A stretch of 64,000 bases of DNA from Streptococcus vicugnae (GTDB taxonomy: Bacteria; Bacillota; Bacilli; Lactobacillales; Streptococcaceae): positions 62,001 to 126,000 of the forward strand of contig NZ_JAEMHW010000002.1 in assembly GCF_016461705.1 (NCBI RefSeq). Reading direction: 5' to 3'. Position numbers and translations under genes: made by a program. The notes below the pieces were generated by a model. That model had not been told where the DNA came from. It worked only from the letters and a program-made list of their open reading frames with translations, and did not search any database. Below are positions 49,118-57,510 of the stretch, piece by piece; the stretch's first letter is position 1, and every line of letters begins with the position of its first letter.

Positions 49118-50518
49118 TTAGAGAATAATTTGGGATAAAATATTAATAATCTTTTCTAAGTCTTGATTTGAGATATTGGCGTAGTTTACGATAAAACACT
49201 TGTCAAACTGCTTATTTTCGCCATGATAGTAGTGAGAAATTGGTGTTATTTGCAAGTCATTTTTGAGAGCCTGCTGGCAAATTTCTTCTTCAGATAAACG
49301 ACTTTTTATGGTCATAATAAAATGCAAACCAGACTCTTCTTCATGGATGCTGATGTGATTTTTTAAAGGACTTGCTAATAAATTTTGAATCAGATAATCA
49401 CGTTTTTTCTGATAATACAGGCGCATTCGATTTAAATGTTTTTCAAAATAGCCGTCTTGCATAAAATAAGCCAGCGTATATTGCTGTAAATTAGAGACAG
49501 TATTGTTGTAAAAGCTGAGCTGTTTTTCAAAGCGCTCTAGTAATTGTGGTGGTAAAATCATATAACTAATACGAAGGGTAGAAGCTAAGCTTTTACTAAA
49601 AGTATTGATATAGATGACTTTTCCAAGACTATCGATTTCTTGAAGGCTTGGAATTGGTAAGCCATGAAAGCGGAACTCACTGTCGTAGTCATCTTCAATG
49701 ATATAGCGATCTCCTTGATTTGCCCAGCTGAGAAGTTCATAACGCTTGCTAATGGAAAGAATAGCACCTGTTGGAAATTGATGAGAAGGCGATAGATGGA
49801 CAATGTCAGCATTTTTTTCTTTTAGTTGAGACATACTAATGCCGTCTTCTTCCATATCGATAAAGGTTTGTTTGACCTTGAATTGTTGGTAAATTTTTTG
49901 AATTTTTGAGTAGCTTGGTTCTTCCAGCGCGACTGTTTTATCCAATCCTATCAACTGAATGAGAATAGTATACAGATACTCTGTCCCAGCTCCAATGATA
50001 ATTTGTCGAGGATTAACAGCCATTCCTCGATAGTCATTTAAGTGTTTGGCAATGGCTTGTCTTAACATGAGAACTCCCTTACTTGGTGAGGGGTGAACAA
50101 GTTCATTTTGACAATTGTTGAGGACTTGTCGAACAATTTTTGACCATGTTGCAAAAGGAAAAGTCTCAGAATTGGTTTGGTTGTTGCTTAGTCGTAAACT
50201 TGGTTTGACCTCATCTGGCATGCTTTCTGGGTTTGAAAGTAACCTTATTGTTTTTTCAACAGGTGGATGATGAGGATTGATTTTTGATACAAAGAATCCT
50301 TTTTTAGCTTGGCTGTAAATATAGCCTTCAGCTTTTAATTGCTGATAGCTTGTTTCTACCGTAACAATAGACACCCCAAGGTGTTTGGCTAAATTACGTT
50401 TTGAAGGAAGCTTTTCACCTGCTTCAAGAATGCCAGTTGTAATATCGTTTTTAATAGCTCGATAGAGCTGTTCATAAAGGGGAATAGATGCGTGATTGTC
50501 CAATGAATATGTAAGCAT
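49118..50518 (-). CDS. pdxR: MocR-type regulator PdxR
   Basis: A 466-residue fusion of a GntR-type winged helix (about 1-75, LAKHLGVSIVTVETSYQQLKAEGYIY) with a fold-type I aminotransferase domain, including the PLP-lysine region INTFSKSLASTLRISYMI. It lies divergent from pdxST, the vitamin B6 synthase genes, and should activate them when PLP is scarce and PLP when bound should release it. The AGCS gene downstream is on the same strand but separately promoted. Confidence 0.9.
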   Translation of the reverse strand: MLTYSLDNHASIPLYEQLYRAIKNDITTGILEAGEKLPSKRNLAKHLGVSIVTVETSYQQLKAEGYIYSQAKKGFFVSKINPHHPPVEKTIRLLSNPESMPDEVKPSLRLSNNQTNSETFPFATWSKIVRQVLNNCQNELVHPSPSKGVLMLRQAIAKHLNDYRGMAVNPRQIIIGAGTEYLYTILIQLIGLDKTVALEEPSYSKIQKIYQQFKVKQTFIDMEEDGISMSQLKEKNADIVHLSPSHQFPTGAILSISKRYELLSWANQGDRYIIEDDYDSEFRFHGLPIPSLQEIDSLGKVIYINTFSKSLASTLRISYMILPPQLLERFEKQLSFYNNTVSNLQQYTLAYFMQDGYFEKHLNRMRLYYQKKRDYLIQNLLASPLKNHISIHEEESGLHFIMTIKSRLSEEEICQQALKNDLQITPISHYYHGENKQFDKCFIVNYANISNQDLEKIINILSQIIL

Positions 50519-50527
50519 AAAACCTCC

Positions 50528-50589
50528 AAACTGACCCTATAAAAAAGTTTTTATTTGACGCTTGATACCATGTCAGTTTTTATTATAAT
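50528..50589. promoter_or_regulatory. pdxR/pdxST divergent control region
   Basis: Towards pdxS: -35 TTGATA (50562-50567), 16 bp, -10 TATAAT (50584-50589). An 8-bp perfect inverted repeat AAACTGAC (50528-50535) / GTCAGTTT (50572-50579) brackets the region and is a candidate PdxR operator. Confidence 0.65.
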
Positions 50590-50623
50590 GAAAAGCAACA
50601 AAAAAGTAAATGAGGTATTTCTA

Positions 50624-51499
50624 ATGACAAATCAACGTTATCAACTCAACAAACAATTGGCCCAAATGCTTAAAGGTGGTGTTATCATGGATGTCACTAC
50701 ACCAGAACAAGCGAGAATCGCTGAGGCAGCAGGTGCGTGTGCTGTCATGGCACTTGAAAGAATTCCAGCAGATATTCGTGCAGCAGGTGGTGTTTCACGC
50801 ATGAGTGATCCTAAGATGATTCAAGAAATTCAAGAGGCTGTTTCTATTCCAGTTATGGCAAAAGTTCGCATCGGTCATTTTGTAGAAGCCCAAATTCTTG
50901 AAGCCATTGAAATTGACTACATCGATGAAAGTGAAGTGCTATCACCGGCAGATGATCTTTATCATATTGATAAGACAAGCTTTGATGTTCCTTTTGTCTG
51001 TGGTGCTAAGAATCTTGGAGAAGCTCTACGTCGTATCGCAGAAGGAGCTAGTATGATCCGTTCTAAAGGTGAGCCTGGTACAGGCGATGTTATCCAAGCT
51101 GTGCGACATTTACGCCAAATGAATCAAGAAATTGCTCGTTTAACTTCTCTTCGTGAGGATGAATTGTATCATGCAGCAAAGGAACTTCAAGTACCATATG
51201 ATTTGGTTAAAGAAGTTCATGAAACTGGTAAATTGCCAGTTGTTCTATTTGCTGCAGGTGGTGTGGCTACGCCTGCTGATGCAGCACTTATGATGCACCT
51301 TGGAGCAGAAGGTGTCTTTGTCGGATCAGGAATTTTCAAATCAGGAGATCCAGAAAAACGTGCTCGTGCGATTGTTCAAGCAGTGACTAATTATCAAGAT
51401 AAGAAACTACTTGCAAAATTATCAGAAAATCTTGGTGAAGCAATGGTCGGGATTAATGAAGATGAAATCCAATTGCTTATGGCTGAACGTGGCATTTAG
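50624..51499 (+). CDS. pdxS: Pyridoxal 5'-phosphate synthase lyase subunit
   Basis: Makes PLP from ribose 5-phosphate, glyceraldehyde 3-phosphate and ammonia delivered by PdxT. The 291-residue barrel has [33 protein letters not shown] (active-site lysine), GTGDV and FVGSGIFKS motifs. The start is the ATG at 50624, which follows TGAGG; the frame stays open upstream. Followed by pdxT nine bases later. Confidence 0.97.
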   Translation: MTNQRYQLNKQLAQMLKGGVIMDVTTPEQARIAEAAGACAVMALERIPADIRAAGGVSRMSDPKMIQEIQEAVSIPVMAKVRIGHFVEAQILEAIEIDYIDESEVLSPADDLYHIDKTSFDVPFVCGAKNLGEALRRIAEGASMIRSKGEPGTGDVIQAVRHLRQMNQEIARLTSLREDELYHAAKELQVPYDLVKEVHETGKLPVVLFAAGGVATPADAALMMHLGAEGVFVGSGIFKSGDPEKRARAIVQAVTNYQDKKLLAKLSENLGEAMVGINEDEIQLLMAERGI

Positions 51500-51507
51500 G
51501 AGGTTGT

Positions 51508-52080
51508 ATGGTTTTAATTGGAGTACTTGCTTTACAAGGCGACTTTGCAGAGCACAAAGCAAAATTAGCTTCGCTAGGAGCTAAGACTTTTGAAATTAGA
51601 CAGTTAAAGGATTTAGAGGAACCTTTAGATGGTCTTGTTTTACCTGGAGGAGAATCAACCGTTCAGGGAAAACTATTACGTGACTTGGGACTTTTAAAAC
51701 CTTTGCAAGAAAAAATCAAGCAAGGATTGCCGGTCTTAGGCACTTGTGCTGGTTTGATTCTTCTTTCTGAGAAGGTGGAAAACCAAACAGACAATTACTT
51801 AGGAACATTGCCAGTAACCGTTAAGCGTAATGCCTACGGAAGGCAATTAGGAAGTTTTCATGCCAATCTTGACTTTGCTAAATTAGGTCAAGTCCCTGCA
51901 ACATTTATCCGAGCTCCTTACATCAGTGAGGTTAGAGACGGCGTTGAGATTTTATCACAACACGATGGAAAAATCGTCGCTGCCCGTTACCAAAATCAAG
52001 TTGGTTTATCTTTTCATCCAGAAGTTGATGATAACGATATTGTGCATTCTTATTTCTTGAAGATTTGTCAAACAAAGTAA
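51508..52080 (+). CDS. pdxT: Pyridoxal 5'-phosphate synthase glutaminase subunit
   Basis: Releases ammonia from glutamine for PdxS. The 190-residue class I-type amidotransferase has GVLALQGDFAEH, LPGGEST, the catalytic Cys in LGTCAGLILL and the His-Glu pair in SFHPEVDD. AGGAGG site seven bases before the ATG. I see no clear terminator after it before the pcrA leader. Confidence 0.96.
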   Translation: MVLIGVLALQGDFAEHKAKLASLGAKTFEIRQLKDLEEPLDGLVLPGGESTVQGKLLRDLGLLKPLQEKIKQGLPVLGTCAGLILLSEKVENQTDNYLGTLPVTVKRNAYGRQLGSFHANLDFAKLGQVPATFIRAPYISEVRDGVEILSQHDGKIVAARYQNQVGLSFHPEVDDNDIVHSYFLKICQTK

Positions 52081-52151
52081 AACCAGCCAACATTATTTCT
52101 TTAAAAAATGGTACAATAGAAAAGCATTGATTTTAATGAAATAATTAATAT

Positions 52152-52229
52152 AGAGAGGAATAAATCTCGGATGGTTTTCATGGCTGATAGGAGCTGATGG
52201 CAGAACCTCCGTGGTCTTTTATACGATGA
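52152..52229 (+). promoter_or_regulatory. Overlapping mini-ORF cascade in the pcrA leader
   Basis: Mini-ORF 1 (52171-52197, MVFMADRS) follows AGAGAGGAA. Its stop overlaps the ATG of mini-ORF 2 (52197-52229, MAEPPWSFIR) as TGATG, with AGGAG (52189-52193) inside mini-ORF 1. The stop of mini-ORF 2 overlaps the pcrA ATG (52226) as ATGA. AGGAG can pair with CCTCC at 52206-52210. pcrA itself has no ribosome binding site next to its start, so initiation may depend on this coupling. Confidence 0.5.
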
Positions 52230-54538
52230 ATCCTTTATTAAATGGTATGAATGATAAGCAGGCTGAAGCTGTTAAAACGACAGAAGGTCCGCTTTTGATT
52301 ATGGCAGGTGCGGGCTCTGGGAAGACTCGCGTGTTGACACACCGCATTGCTTACTTAATTGATGAAAAATTTGTAAATCCTTGGAATATCCTTGCAATTA
52401 CCTTTACCAATAAAGCTGCCCGTGAAATGCGTGAACGTGCTATGGCTTTGAATCCAGCGACTGCAGATACCTTGATTGCGACTTTCCACAGCATGTGTGT
52501 GCGTATTTTACGTCGTGATGCTGACCATATTGGTTACAATCGCAATTTCACTATCGTGGATCCAGGTGAGCAACGTACGCTCATGAAACGTATTTTGAAG
52601 AATCTTAACCTTGATCCTAAAAAATGGAACGAACGTGCGATTCTTGGAACTATTTCAAATGCTAAAAACGATTTGCTTGATGAAGTGGCTTACGAAAATC
52701 AAGCAGGTGATATGTACACGCAAATCGTGGCAAAATGTTACAAAGCTTACCAAGCTGAACTTCGTCAAAGCGAAGCTATGGACTTTGATGACCTTATCAT
52801 GTTAACCCTTCGTTTGTTTGACCAAAATCCTGATGTGTTAGCTTATTATCAACAACGCTACCAATACATTCATGTGGATGAGTATCAAGATACTAACCAC
52901 GCGCAATACCAATTGGTCAAACTTTTGGCTTCCCGCTTTAAAAATATCTGTGTCGTTGGTGATGCCGACCAATCTATTTATGGTTGGCGTGGTGCGGATA
53001 TGCAAAATATCCTTGATTTTGAAAAAGATTACCCGGAAGCTAAGGTTGTTATGTTGGAAGAAAACTATCGTTCCACTAAGAAAATCTTGCAAGCAGCAAA
53101 CGCTGTTATCAATAACAACCGCAATCGTCGTCCGAAAAAACTTTGGACTCAAAATGCTGATGGGGAACAAATTGTTTACTACCGTGCGCGTGATGAACGT
53201 GAAGAAGCAGTCTTCGTTGCTTCAACGATTGACAATATTGTCCGTGAACAAGGGAAAAACTTTAAAGATTTTGCGGTTCTTTACCGTACCAATGCGCAAT
53301 CACGTACTATTGAAGAAGCGCTGCTCAAATCAAATATTCCATATACTATGGTTGGTGGAACAAAATTCTATAGCCGTAAGGAAATTCGTGATGTGATTTC
53401 ATACTTGAACGTTATTGCCAATACAGCTGATAATATCAGTTATGAACGTATTGTTAATGAACCAAAACGTGGTGTTGGTCCTGGAACGCTTGAAAAAATT
53501 CGTAGCTTTGCTAACCTTCAAAATATGAGCTTGCTTGACGCTTCAGCTAATATCATGCTCTCTGGTGTTAAAGGAAAAGCTGCGCAAGCTGTTTGGGATT
53601 TGGCAAATCTTCTTATGAATCTTCGTGCGGATTTGGATAAATACACAGTTACTGAATTAGTTGAAGCTGTCCTTGATAAAACAGGCTACCTAGATGCTCT
53701 TCGTGTGCAAAATACGCTCGAAAGCCAAGCTCGTATCGAAAATATCGAAGAATTCTTGACTGTAACTAAGAATTTTGATGATAATCAAGATGATGCTCCT
53801 GAAGATGAATCTGGTATTGACAAACTAAGTCGTTTCTTGAATGACTTGGCTTTGATTGCTGACACTGATGACGGTGATGCAGAAACAGCAGAAGTGACTT
53901 TGATGACCTTACATGCTGCCAAAGGTTTGGAATTTCCAATTGTCTTCTTGATTGGTATGGAAGAAGGTGTCTTTCCACTTTCTCGTGCCGCTGAAGACCA
54001 AGATGAGTTAGAAGAAGAACGTCGTTTGGCTTACGTTGGTATCACACGTGCTGAGCAGTTGCTTTTTGTAACTAATGCCAATACGCGTACGTTGTTTGGT
54101 AAGACAAGCTATAATCGTCCATCACGCTTTATTCGTGAAATTGATGATGAACTATTGCAATACCAAGGTTTGGCTCGACCAGCGAATTCATCATTTGGCG
54201 TTCGTTATAGCAACAGTAGTAGTGACTCGATGAGTTTTGGTAAGGGCATGAGTCTTCAACAAGCCCTTCAGGCACGCAAAGCAAAAGTTCAGCCGGCATC
54301 TCGTGCTGCACAGCCATATTCAAAAGCTGGAAAAGCTGTTCCATTTGGGCAATCAGCTAGCGCTTCAAAAGAAGCTGTTGACTGGCAAATCGGAGATATT
54401 GCTCACCACAAAAAATGGGGTGATGGAACAGTTCTTGCTGTCACTGGAACAGGTAAAACCCAAGAACTTAAAATCAATTTCCCAGAAGTTGGCCTTAAAA
54501 AATTACTTGCCAGCGTTGCACCGATTGAGAAGAAATGA
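52226..54538 (+). CDS. pcrA: ATP-dependent DNA helicase PcrA
   Basis: UvrD/Rep-type 3'-5' helicase, 770 residues, used in repair, rolling-circle replication and removal of recombination filaments. Motif I AGAGSGKT is about 27-34, motif II DEYQDT, motif III GDADQSIYGWRGA, motif IV ENYRST, motif V TLHAAKGLEFP and motif VI RRLAYVGITRA; the C-terminal tail ends with a Tudor-like domain (WQIGDIAHHKKWGDGTVL). The ATG at 52226 (MNPLLNGMNDKQ) matches the family; a GTG at 52211 lacks a site. Confidence 0.96.
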   Translation: MNPLLNGMNDKQAEAVKTTEGPLLIMAGAGSGKTRVLTHRIAYLIDEKFVNPWNILAITFTNKAAREMRERAMALNPATADTLIATFHSMCVRILRRDADHIGYNRNFTIVDPGEQRTLMKRILKNLNLDPKKWNERAILGTISNAKNDLLDEVAYENQAGDMYTQIVAKCYKAYQAELRQSEAMDFDDLIMLTLRLFDQNPDVLAYYQQRYQYIHVDEYQDTNHAQYQLVKLLASRFKNICVVGDADQSIYGWRGADMQNILDFEKDYPEAKVVMLEENYRSTKKILQAANAVINNNRNRRPKKLWTQNADGEQIVYYRARDEREEAVFVASTIDNIVREQGKNFKDFAVLYRTNAQSRTIEEALLKSNIPYTMVGGTKFYSRKEIRDVISYLNVIANTADNISYERIVNEPKRGVGPGTLEKIRSFANLQNMSLLDASANIMLSGVKGKAAQAVWDLANLLMNLRADLDKYTVTELVEAVLDKTGYLDALRVQNTLESQARIENIEEFLTVTKNFDDNQDDAPEDESGIDKLSRFLNDLALIADTDDGDAETAEVTLMTLHAAKGLEFPIVFLIGMEEGVFPLSRAAEDQDELEEERRLAYVGITRAEQLLFVTNANTRTLFGKTSYNRPSRFIREIDDELLQYQGLARPANSSFGVRYSNSSSDSMSFGKGMSLQQALQARKAKVQPASRAAQPYSKAGKAVPFGQSASASKEAVDWQIGDIAHHKKWGDGTVLAVTGTGKTQELKINFPEVGLKKLLASVAPIEKK

Positions 54539-54566
54539 AAAAGCACAGATTTTCTGTGCTTTTTTG
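54539..54566 (+). terminator. pcrA terminator
   Basis: Stem AAAAGCACAGA / TCTGTGCTTTT followed by Ts, starting at the stop codon. Confidence 0.85.
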
Positions 54567-54594
54567 ATTAAAAATAAAAGTTTTCTGAATATTG

Positions 54595-54623
54595 TTGCAT
54601 ATTTAGAAGTGGTGTGGTATAGT
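54595..54623 (+). promoter_or_regulatory. Promoter of the thiamine operon
   Basis: -35 TTGCAT (54595-54600), 17 bp, -10 TATAGT (54618-54623), about 20 bases before the TPP aptamer. Confidence 0.75.
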
Positions 54624-54639
54624 TATTCTGTAATTAAAT

Positions 54640-54722
54640 AAGATATTTGGGGTGCGTAAAAGCTGAGATTATACCCATTGAACCTGATGCAGTTAGAACT
54701 GACGAAGGGAAATGTGTGAGCA
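54640..54722 (+). ncRNA. TPP riboswitch (THI element)
   Basis: Contains the conserved blocks GGGGTGC, CTGAGA, ACCC, GAACCTGAT and CAGTTAGAACTGACGAAGGGAA in order. It precedes the thiW-tenA-thiDME operon, so thiamine pyrophosphate should switch the operon off. Confidence 0.95.
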
Positions 54723-54848
54723 ACAAAAAGCTGTTTTTTGTTGTGCTTAAAATCGATTTTAGATAGTTCTTTTGTATAAGCAAGAGAACTATTTCGCAGT
54801 TTTTAAATAGATAAGACTCCATTTGATGTTTTTCAGATGGCGTTTTTT
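54723..54848 (+). promoter_or_regulatory. Expression platform of the TPP riboswitch
   Basis: Three stem-loops follow the aptamer: an A/T-rich one (AGCAACAAAAA with TTTTTTGTTGTGCT, 54718-54745), AGTTCTTTTG.../CAAGAGAACT (about 54765-54790), and a terminator CCATTTGA / TCAGATGG with a T-run (54819-54848). The last is the likely regulated terminator. No ORF is seen. Confidence 0.65.
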
Positions 54849-54897
54849 ATTTTCTGTGAGCTTTTAGTGTTCTGCCGGTGTCAGGAAAGGATTTTTT

Positions 54898-55473
54898 ATG
54901 GCGAGTAATCGTGTACATCGTTTAACTATTTTAGCTATTATGATTGCCTTAGATTTTTTGTTAACACCGCTTTTTAGGATTGAAGGTATGGCTTTCATGT
55001 CAAGCGTAATGAATATCATTGCTGGAACATTTATGACGCCACTTTATGCTGTGGCTATGGCTTTTATTGTTGCTATTATGAGAATTTTAACTCAAGCTGG
55101 TGTGGCTAGTGTGGCTCCTTTAGCAATTATCGGTTCTGTTCCGGGGGCATTTTTAGCAACTTATTTTTACCGTTTAACGAAGAAACCAATTATGTCTTGG
55201 TTTGGTGAGTTTCTTGGAACAGGTATTATTGGTTCACTGGTCTCAGCACCTGTTATGGTCTGGTTCTGGACATTTTCAGCACATGGTGATGAAGAAGTCT
55301 TATCAAAAGCTAGTCAGGCACAATCATTACTCTTTTTTACACCAAGATTTGTTTTAGCAACACTTATTGGTGGTGCCTTAGCAATGGCTGTGCTTAAAGG
55401 ATTAAAGTATTCAAGTTATTTCATGCATTTGGAAAAATTATATGTAGCTAAGGGAATCAAAGAGGGAAAATAG
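54898..55473 (+). CDS. thiW: ECF transporter substrate-binding subunit ThiW
   Basis: A 191-residue integral membrane protein with five to six helices, of the ThiW type (VHRLTILAIMIALDFLLTPLFRIEGM; GTFMTPLYAVAMAFIVAIMRI; IIGSVPGAFLATYFY). It is the S-component for the thiazole precursor hydroxyethylthiazole and uses the shared ECF energising module encoded elsewhere. First gene after the TPP riboswitch; GGAAAGGA site precedes the ATG. Confidence 0.9.
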   Translation: MASNRVHRLTILAIMIALDFLLTPLFRIEGMAFMSSVMNIIAGTFMTPLYAVAMAFIVAIMRILTQAGVASVAPLAIIGSVPGAFLATYFYRLTKKPIMSWFGEFLGTGIIGSLVSAPVMVWFWTFSAHGDEEVLSKASQAQSLLFFTPRFVLATLIGGALAMAVLKGLKYSSYFMHLEKLYVAKGIKEGK

Positions 55474-55476
55474 GTA

Positions 55477-56190
55477 ATGAAAAAAGCAAAAATGTTTGAT
55501 GGTTATGCAAATGCTTATGATCAATGGTTTATGTCAAATGCAAATGTCTTTGCTAGTGAACTGAAATTGTTACACCGAGCATTGCATGGTATTGAAAAGG
55601 ATAATATTTTGTCGATTGGTTGTGGTAGTGGTTTGTTTGAAGCAGCACTCAATCGTGAATATGGTATCAAAGTTCAACGTGGTGTTGAACCTTCAAATGA
55701 CATGGCTGAAATTGCCAGAAAACGTGGTATGACTGTTAAGATTGGCGATGCTGAAACAAGCCAATTGACTCCAAATGCTTATGATGTCATTTATTTAAAT
55801 GGTTGTTCAAGTTACATTAAAAATTTATCGGCAGCTTACCAAAATTGCCATAAAGCTCTGAAAAAAGGCGGACATTTAATCTTGCTTGATGTGCCTGTTG
55901 AGAGTGCATATGGCATTTTGTACAAATTTGCTGCACATGTTGGTGAGTATGACAAGGAAATCTTTAAAGAAATTGCACCAACTTTCCCTTATCCAATCGA
56001 GCTTGTCCGCTCTGCCATTTTTCATTCGCCACTTGAAAAAGAAAATATTCTTCGTGATGAACTTGGTATGACAAACATTCGTTATTTCCAAACTCTGACT
56101 GCTCAGCCAATCTACACTAATGATTTTGTGGAAGAGCCGATTGAAGGATACGACAAAGGAGGTTATGTTGCCCTTGTCGCTCAAAAATAA
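55477..56190 (+). CDS. Class I SAM-dependent methyltransferase in the thi operon
   Basis: A 237-residue protein with a Rossmann methyltransferase fold: motif I ILSIGCGSGLFEAAL (about 44-58), the acidic end of beta-2 in GVEPSNDM, motif II KIGDAETSQL and motif III ALKKGGHLILLDVP. The N-terminal FDGYANAYDQWF is of the Methyltransf_11/25 kind. Four bases separate it from thiW, and it overlaps the next gene, so it is a true operon member. No thiamine pathway step known to me needs it; substrate unknown. Confidence 0.8.
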   Translation: MKKAKMFDGYANAYDQWFMSNANVFASELKLLHRALHGIEKDNILSIGCGSGLFEAALNREYGIKVQRGVEPSNDMAEIARKRGMTVKIGDAETSQLTPNAYDVIYLNGCSSYIKNLSAAYQNCHKALKKGGHLILLDVPVESAYGILYKFAAHVGEYDKEIFKEIAPTFPYPIELVRSAIFHSPLEKENILRDELGMTNIRYFQTLTAQPIYTNDFVEEPIEGYDKGGYVALVAQK

Positions 56191-56818
56191 AGCTGAAAAG
56201 GTTATTTTTCTAGATTTAGATGGTGTGGTTTTTGATTCTTATGGATTATGGGACGAGGTTATCGAGCAAGTATTATCACATGCAAACATCCCATATACTC
56301 AGTCAATTAAGAAGCAACTTTGGCGATTAAACATGATAGAAGCACAAGAATATTTAGCTAGTTTATTTGCGCAGCAAAATGTAGTCTATCAAGCCAAAAA
56401 AGTTAAAGAGCAGCTAGTCAAAGCTTATCAGAAAGTCTTGCTGATGCCTCAGTCAACTGAGTTTTTAGCAGATTTGTCTAGAGAGGGTTATGTAATCTAT
56501 GCGGTCACTTCAAATTATGATGATTTGGCTAAAATAGGTCTTGAATCAAAAGGAGTATTGAAATACTTTTTTAAAATCTATTCTTGTATTGAGGAAGGAT
56601 TTGCGGATAAAACCAAGGATTTCTTTAGGAATTTGCTTGAAAAAGAAGGTTTAAAGAGTGAGCAAATTATTTATCTGGAAGATAGTGTGAGAAATCTAGA
56701 GGAAGCAGCAAGATGTGGTATTAAAGGAATTTACCTATCAAATACTGATAATCCTCAAGATAATCAAGGACAGAGATGTTACACTATTCGATGTTTAAAT
56801 GACTTTAAAAAATTGTAA
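56165..56818 (+). CDS. HAD-superfamily phosphatase in the thi operon
   Basis: A 217-residue HAD subclass I hydrolase with helical cap: motif I FLDLDGVVFDS (about 16-26), motif II in YAVTSNYDD, a lysine in FADKTKDFF and motif IV IYLEDSVRNLEEA. It overlaps the methyltransferase by 26 bases. AAAGGAGG (56155-56162) is only two bases from the ATG at 56165; TTG at 56168 or 56174 would be better spaced, so the start is uncertain. The context suggests thiamine monophosphate phosphatase; this is inference. Confidence 0.82.
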   Translation: MLPLSLKNKAEKVIFLDLDGVVFDSYGLWDEVIEQVLSHANIPYTQSIKKQLWRLNMIEAQEYLASLFAQQNVVYQAKKVKEQLVKAYQKVLLMPQSTEFLADLSREGYVIYAVTSNYDDLAKIGLESKGVLKYFFKIYSCIEEGFADKTKDFFRNLLEKEGLKSEQIIYLEDSVRNLEEAARCGIKGIYLSNTDNPQDNQGQRCYTIRCLNDFKKL

Positions 56819-56829
56819 AGGAAGAAAAA

Positions 56830-57510
56830 ATGATTAATGAAATGAAAAAACGTAGTCTTATCTTTGTTGATAAGATTTATCAAGATGATTTTATCCAGAA
56901 TATGATTGCAGGAAATTTGTCAAAAGAGGCTGTTTGTCATTATTTAAAGGCAGATGCGATTTATTTGGAGAAATTTACAGATATTTATGCCCAATTATTT
57001 GCGCGAATTCCAGATAAAGCAAGTAAAAATTTCTTTTTAAGTCAGATTGATTTCATTTTTAACCATGAAGTTGGAGCTCACCATATTTTAGCTGAAGCTG
57101 CTGGTAGAGATTATCATGATATTATTGAGGATAAAGCTTGGTATCCAAGTTCTGATCACTACATTAAGCACATGTATTATCAACTTTATCAAGATAATCC
57201 ATCATATATTCTTGCGGCTATGCTTCCTTGCCCATGGATTTATCAGCAAGTTGCTCAAAAAGCTCTTGCAAGTGGCAAAATTGCTGATGAGAATCCTTTT
57301 AAAGCATGGTTTGAGTTTTATGCTGGTGATGGGGCAACATCATGTTTGCCAACTTATTTTGACTTATTAAAACGTTATAGCAAACAACTACCAGAAGAAA
57401 ATAAAAAAGAAGTCATTCGTGTCTTTTTAGAAAGTTGCCAACATGAACGTAATTTCTTTCAAATGGCAGTAGATCAAGAAGAATGGCCAGAGGAGGTAAG
57501 AAATGTCTAA
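56830..57510 (+). CDS. tenA: Aminopyrimidine aminohydrolase TenA
   Basis: Salvages the pyrimidine half of degraded thiamine by hydrolysing aminomethyl-pyrimidine to HMP. The 226-residue helical protein has the catalytic cysteine in LPCPWIYQQV (about 136) and the C-terminal Glu in CQHERNFF, and FNHEVGAHH in the middle, all as in TenA. AAAGGAAG site. It overlaps thiD by eight bases. Confidence 0.93.
   Translation: MINEMKKRSLIFVDKIYQDDFIQNMIAGNLSKEAVCHYLKADAIYLEKFTDIYAQLFARIPDKASKNFFLSQIDFIFNHEVGAHHILAEAAGRDYHDIIEDKAWYPSSDHYIKHMYYQLYQDNPSYILAAMLPCPWIYQQVAQKALASGKIADENPFKAWFEFYAGDGATSCLPTYFDLLKRYSKQLPEENKKEVIRVFLESCQHERNFFQMAVDQEEWPEEVRNV

Noticed and set aside
50555-50589. TTGACG as -35 for pdxS
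   Set aside because: Spacer to TATAAT would be 23 bp; TTGATA at 50562 with 16 bp fits better.
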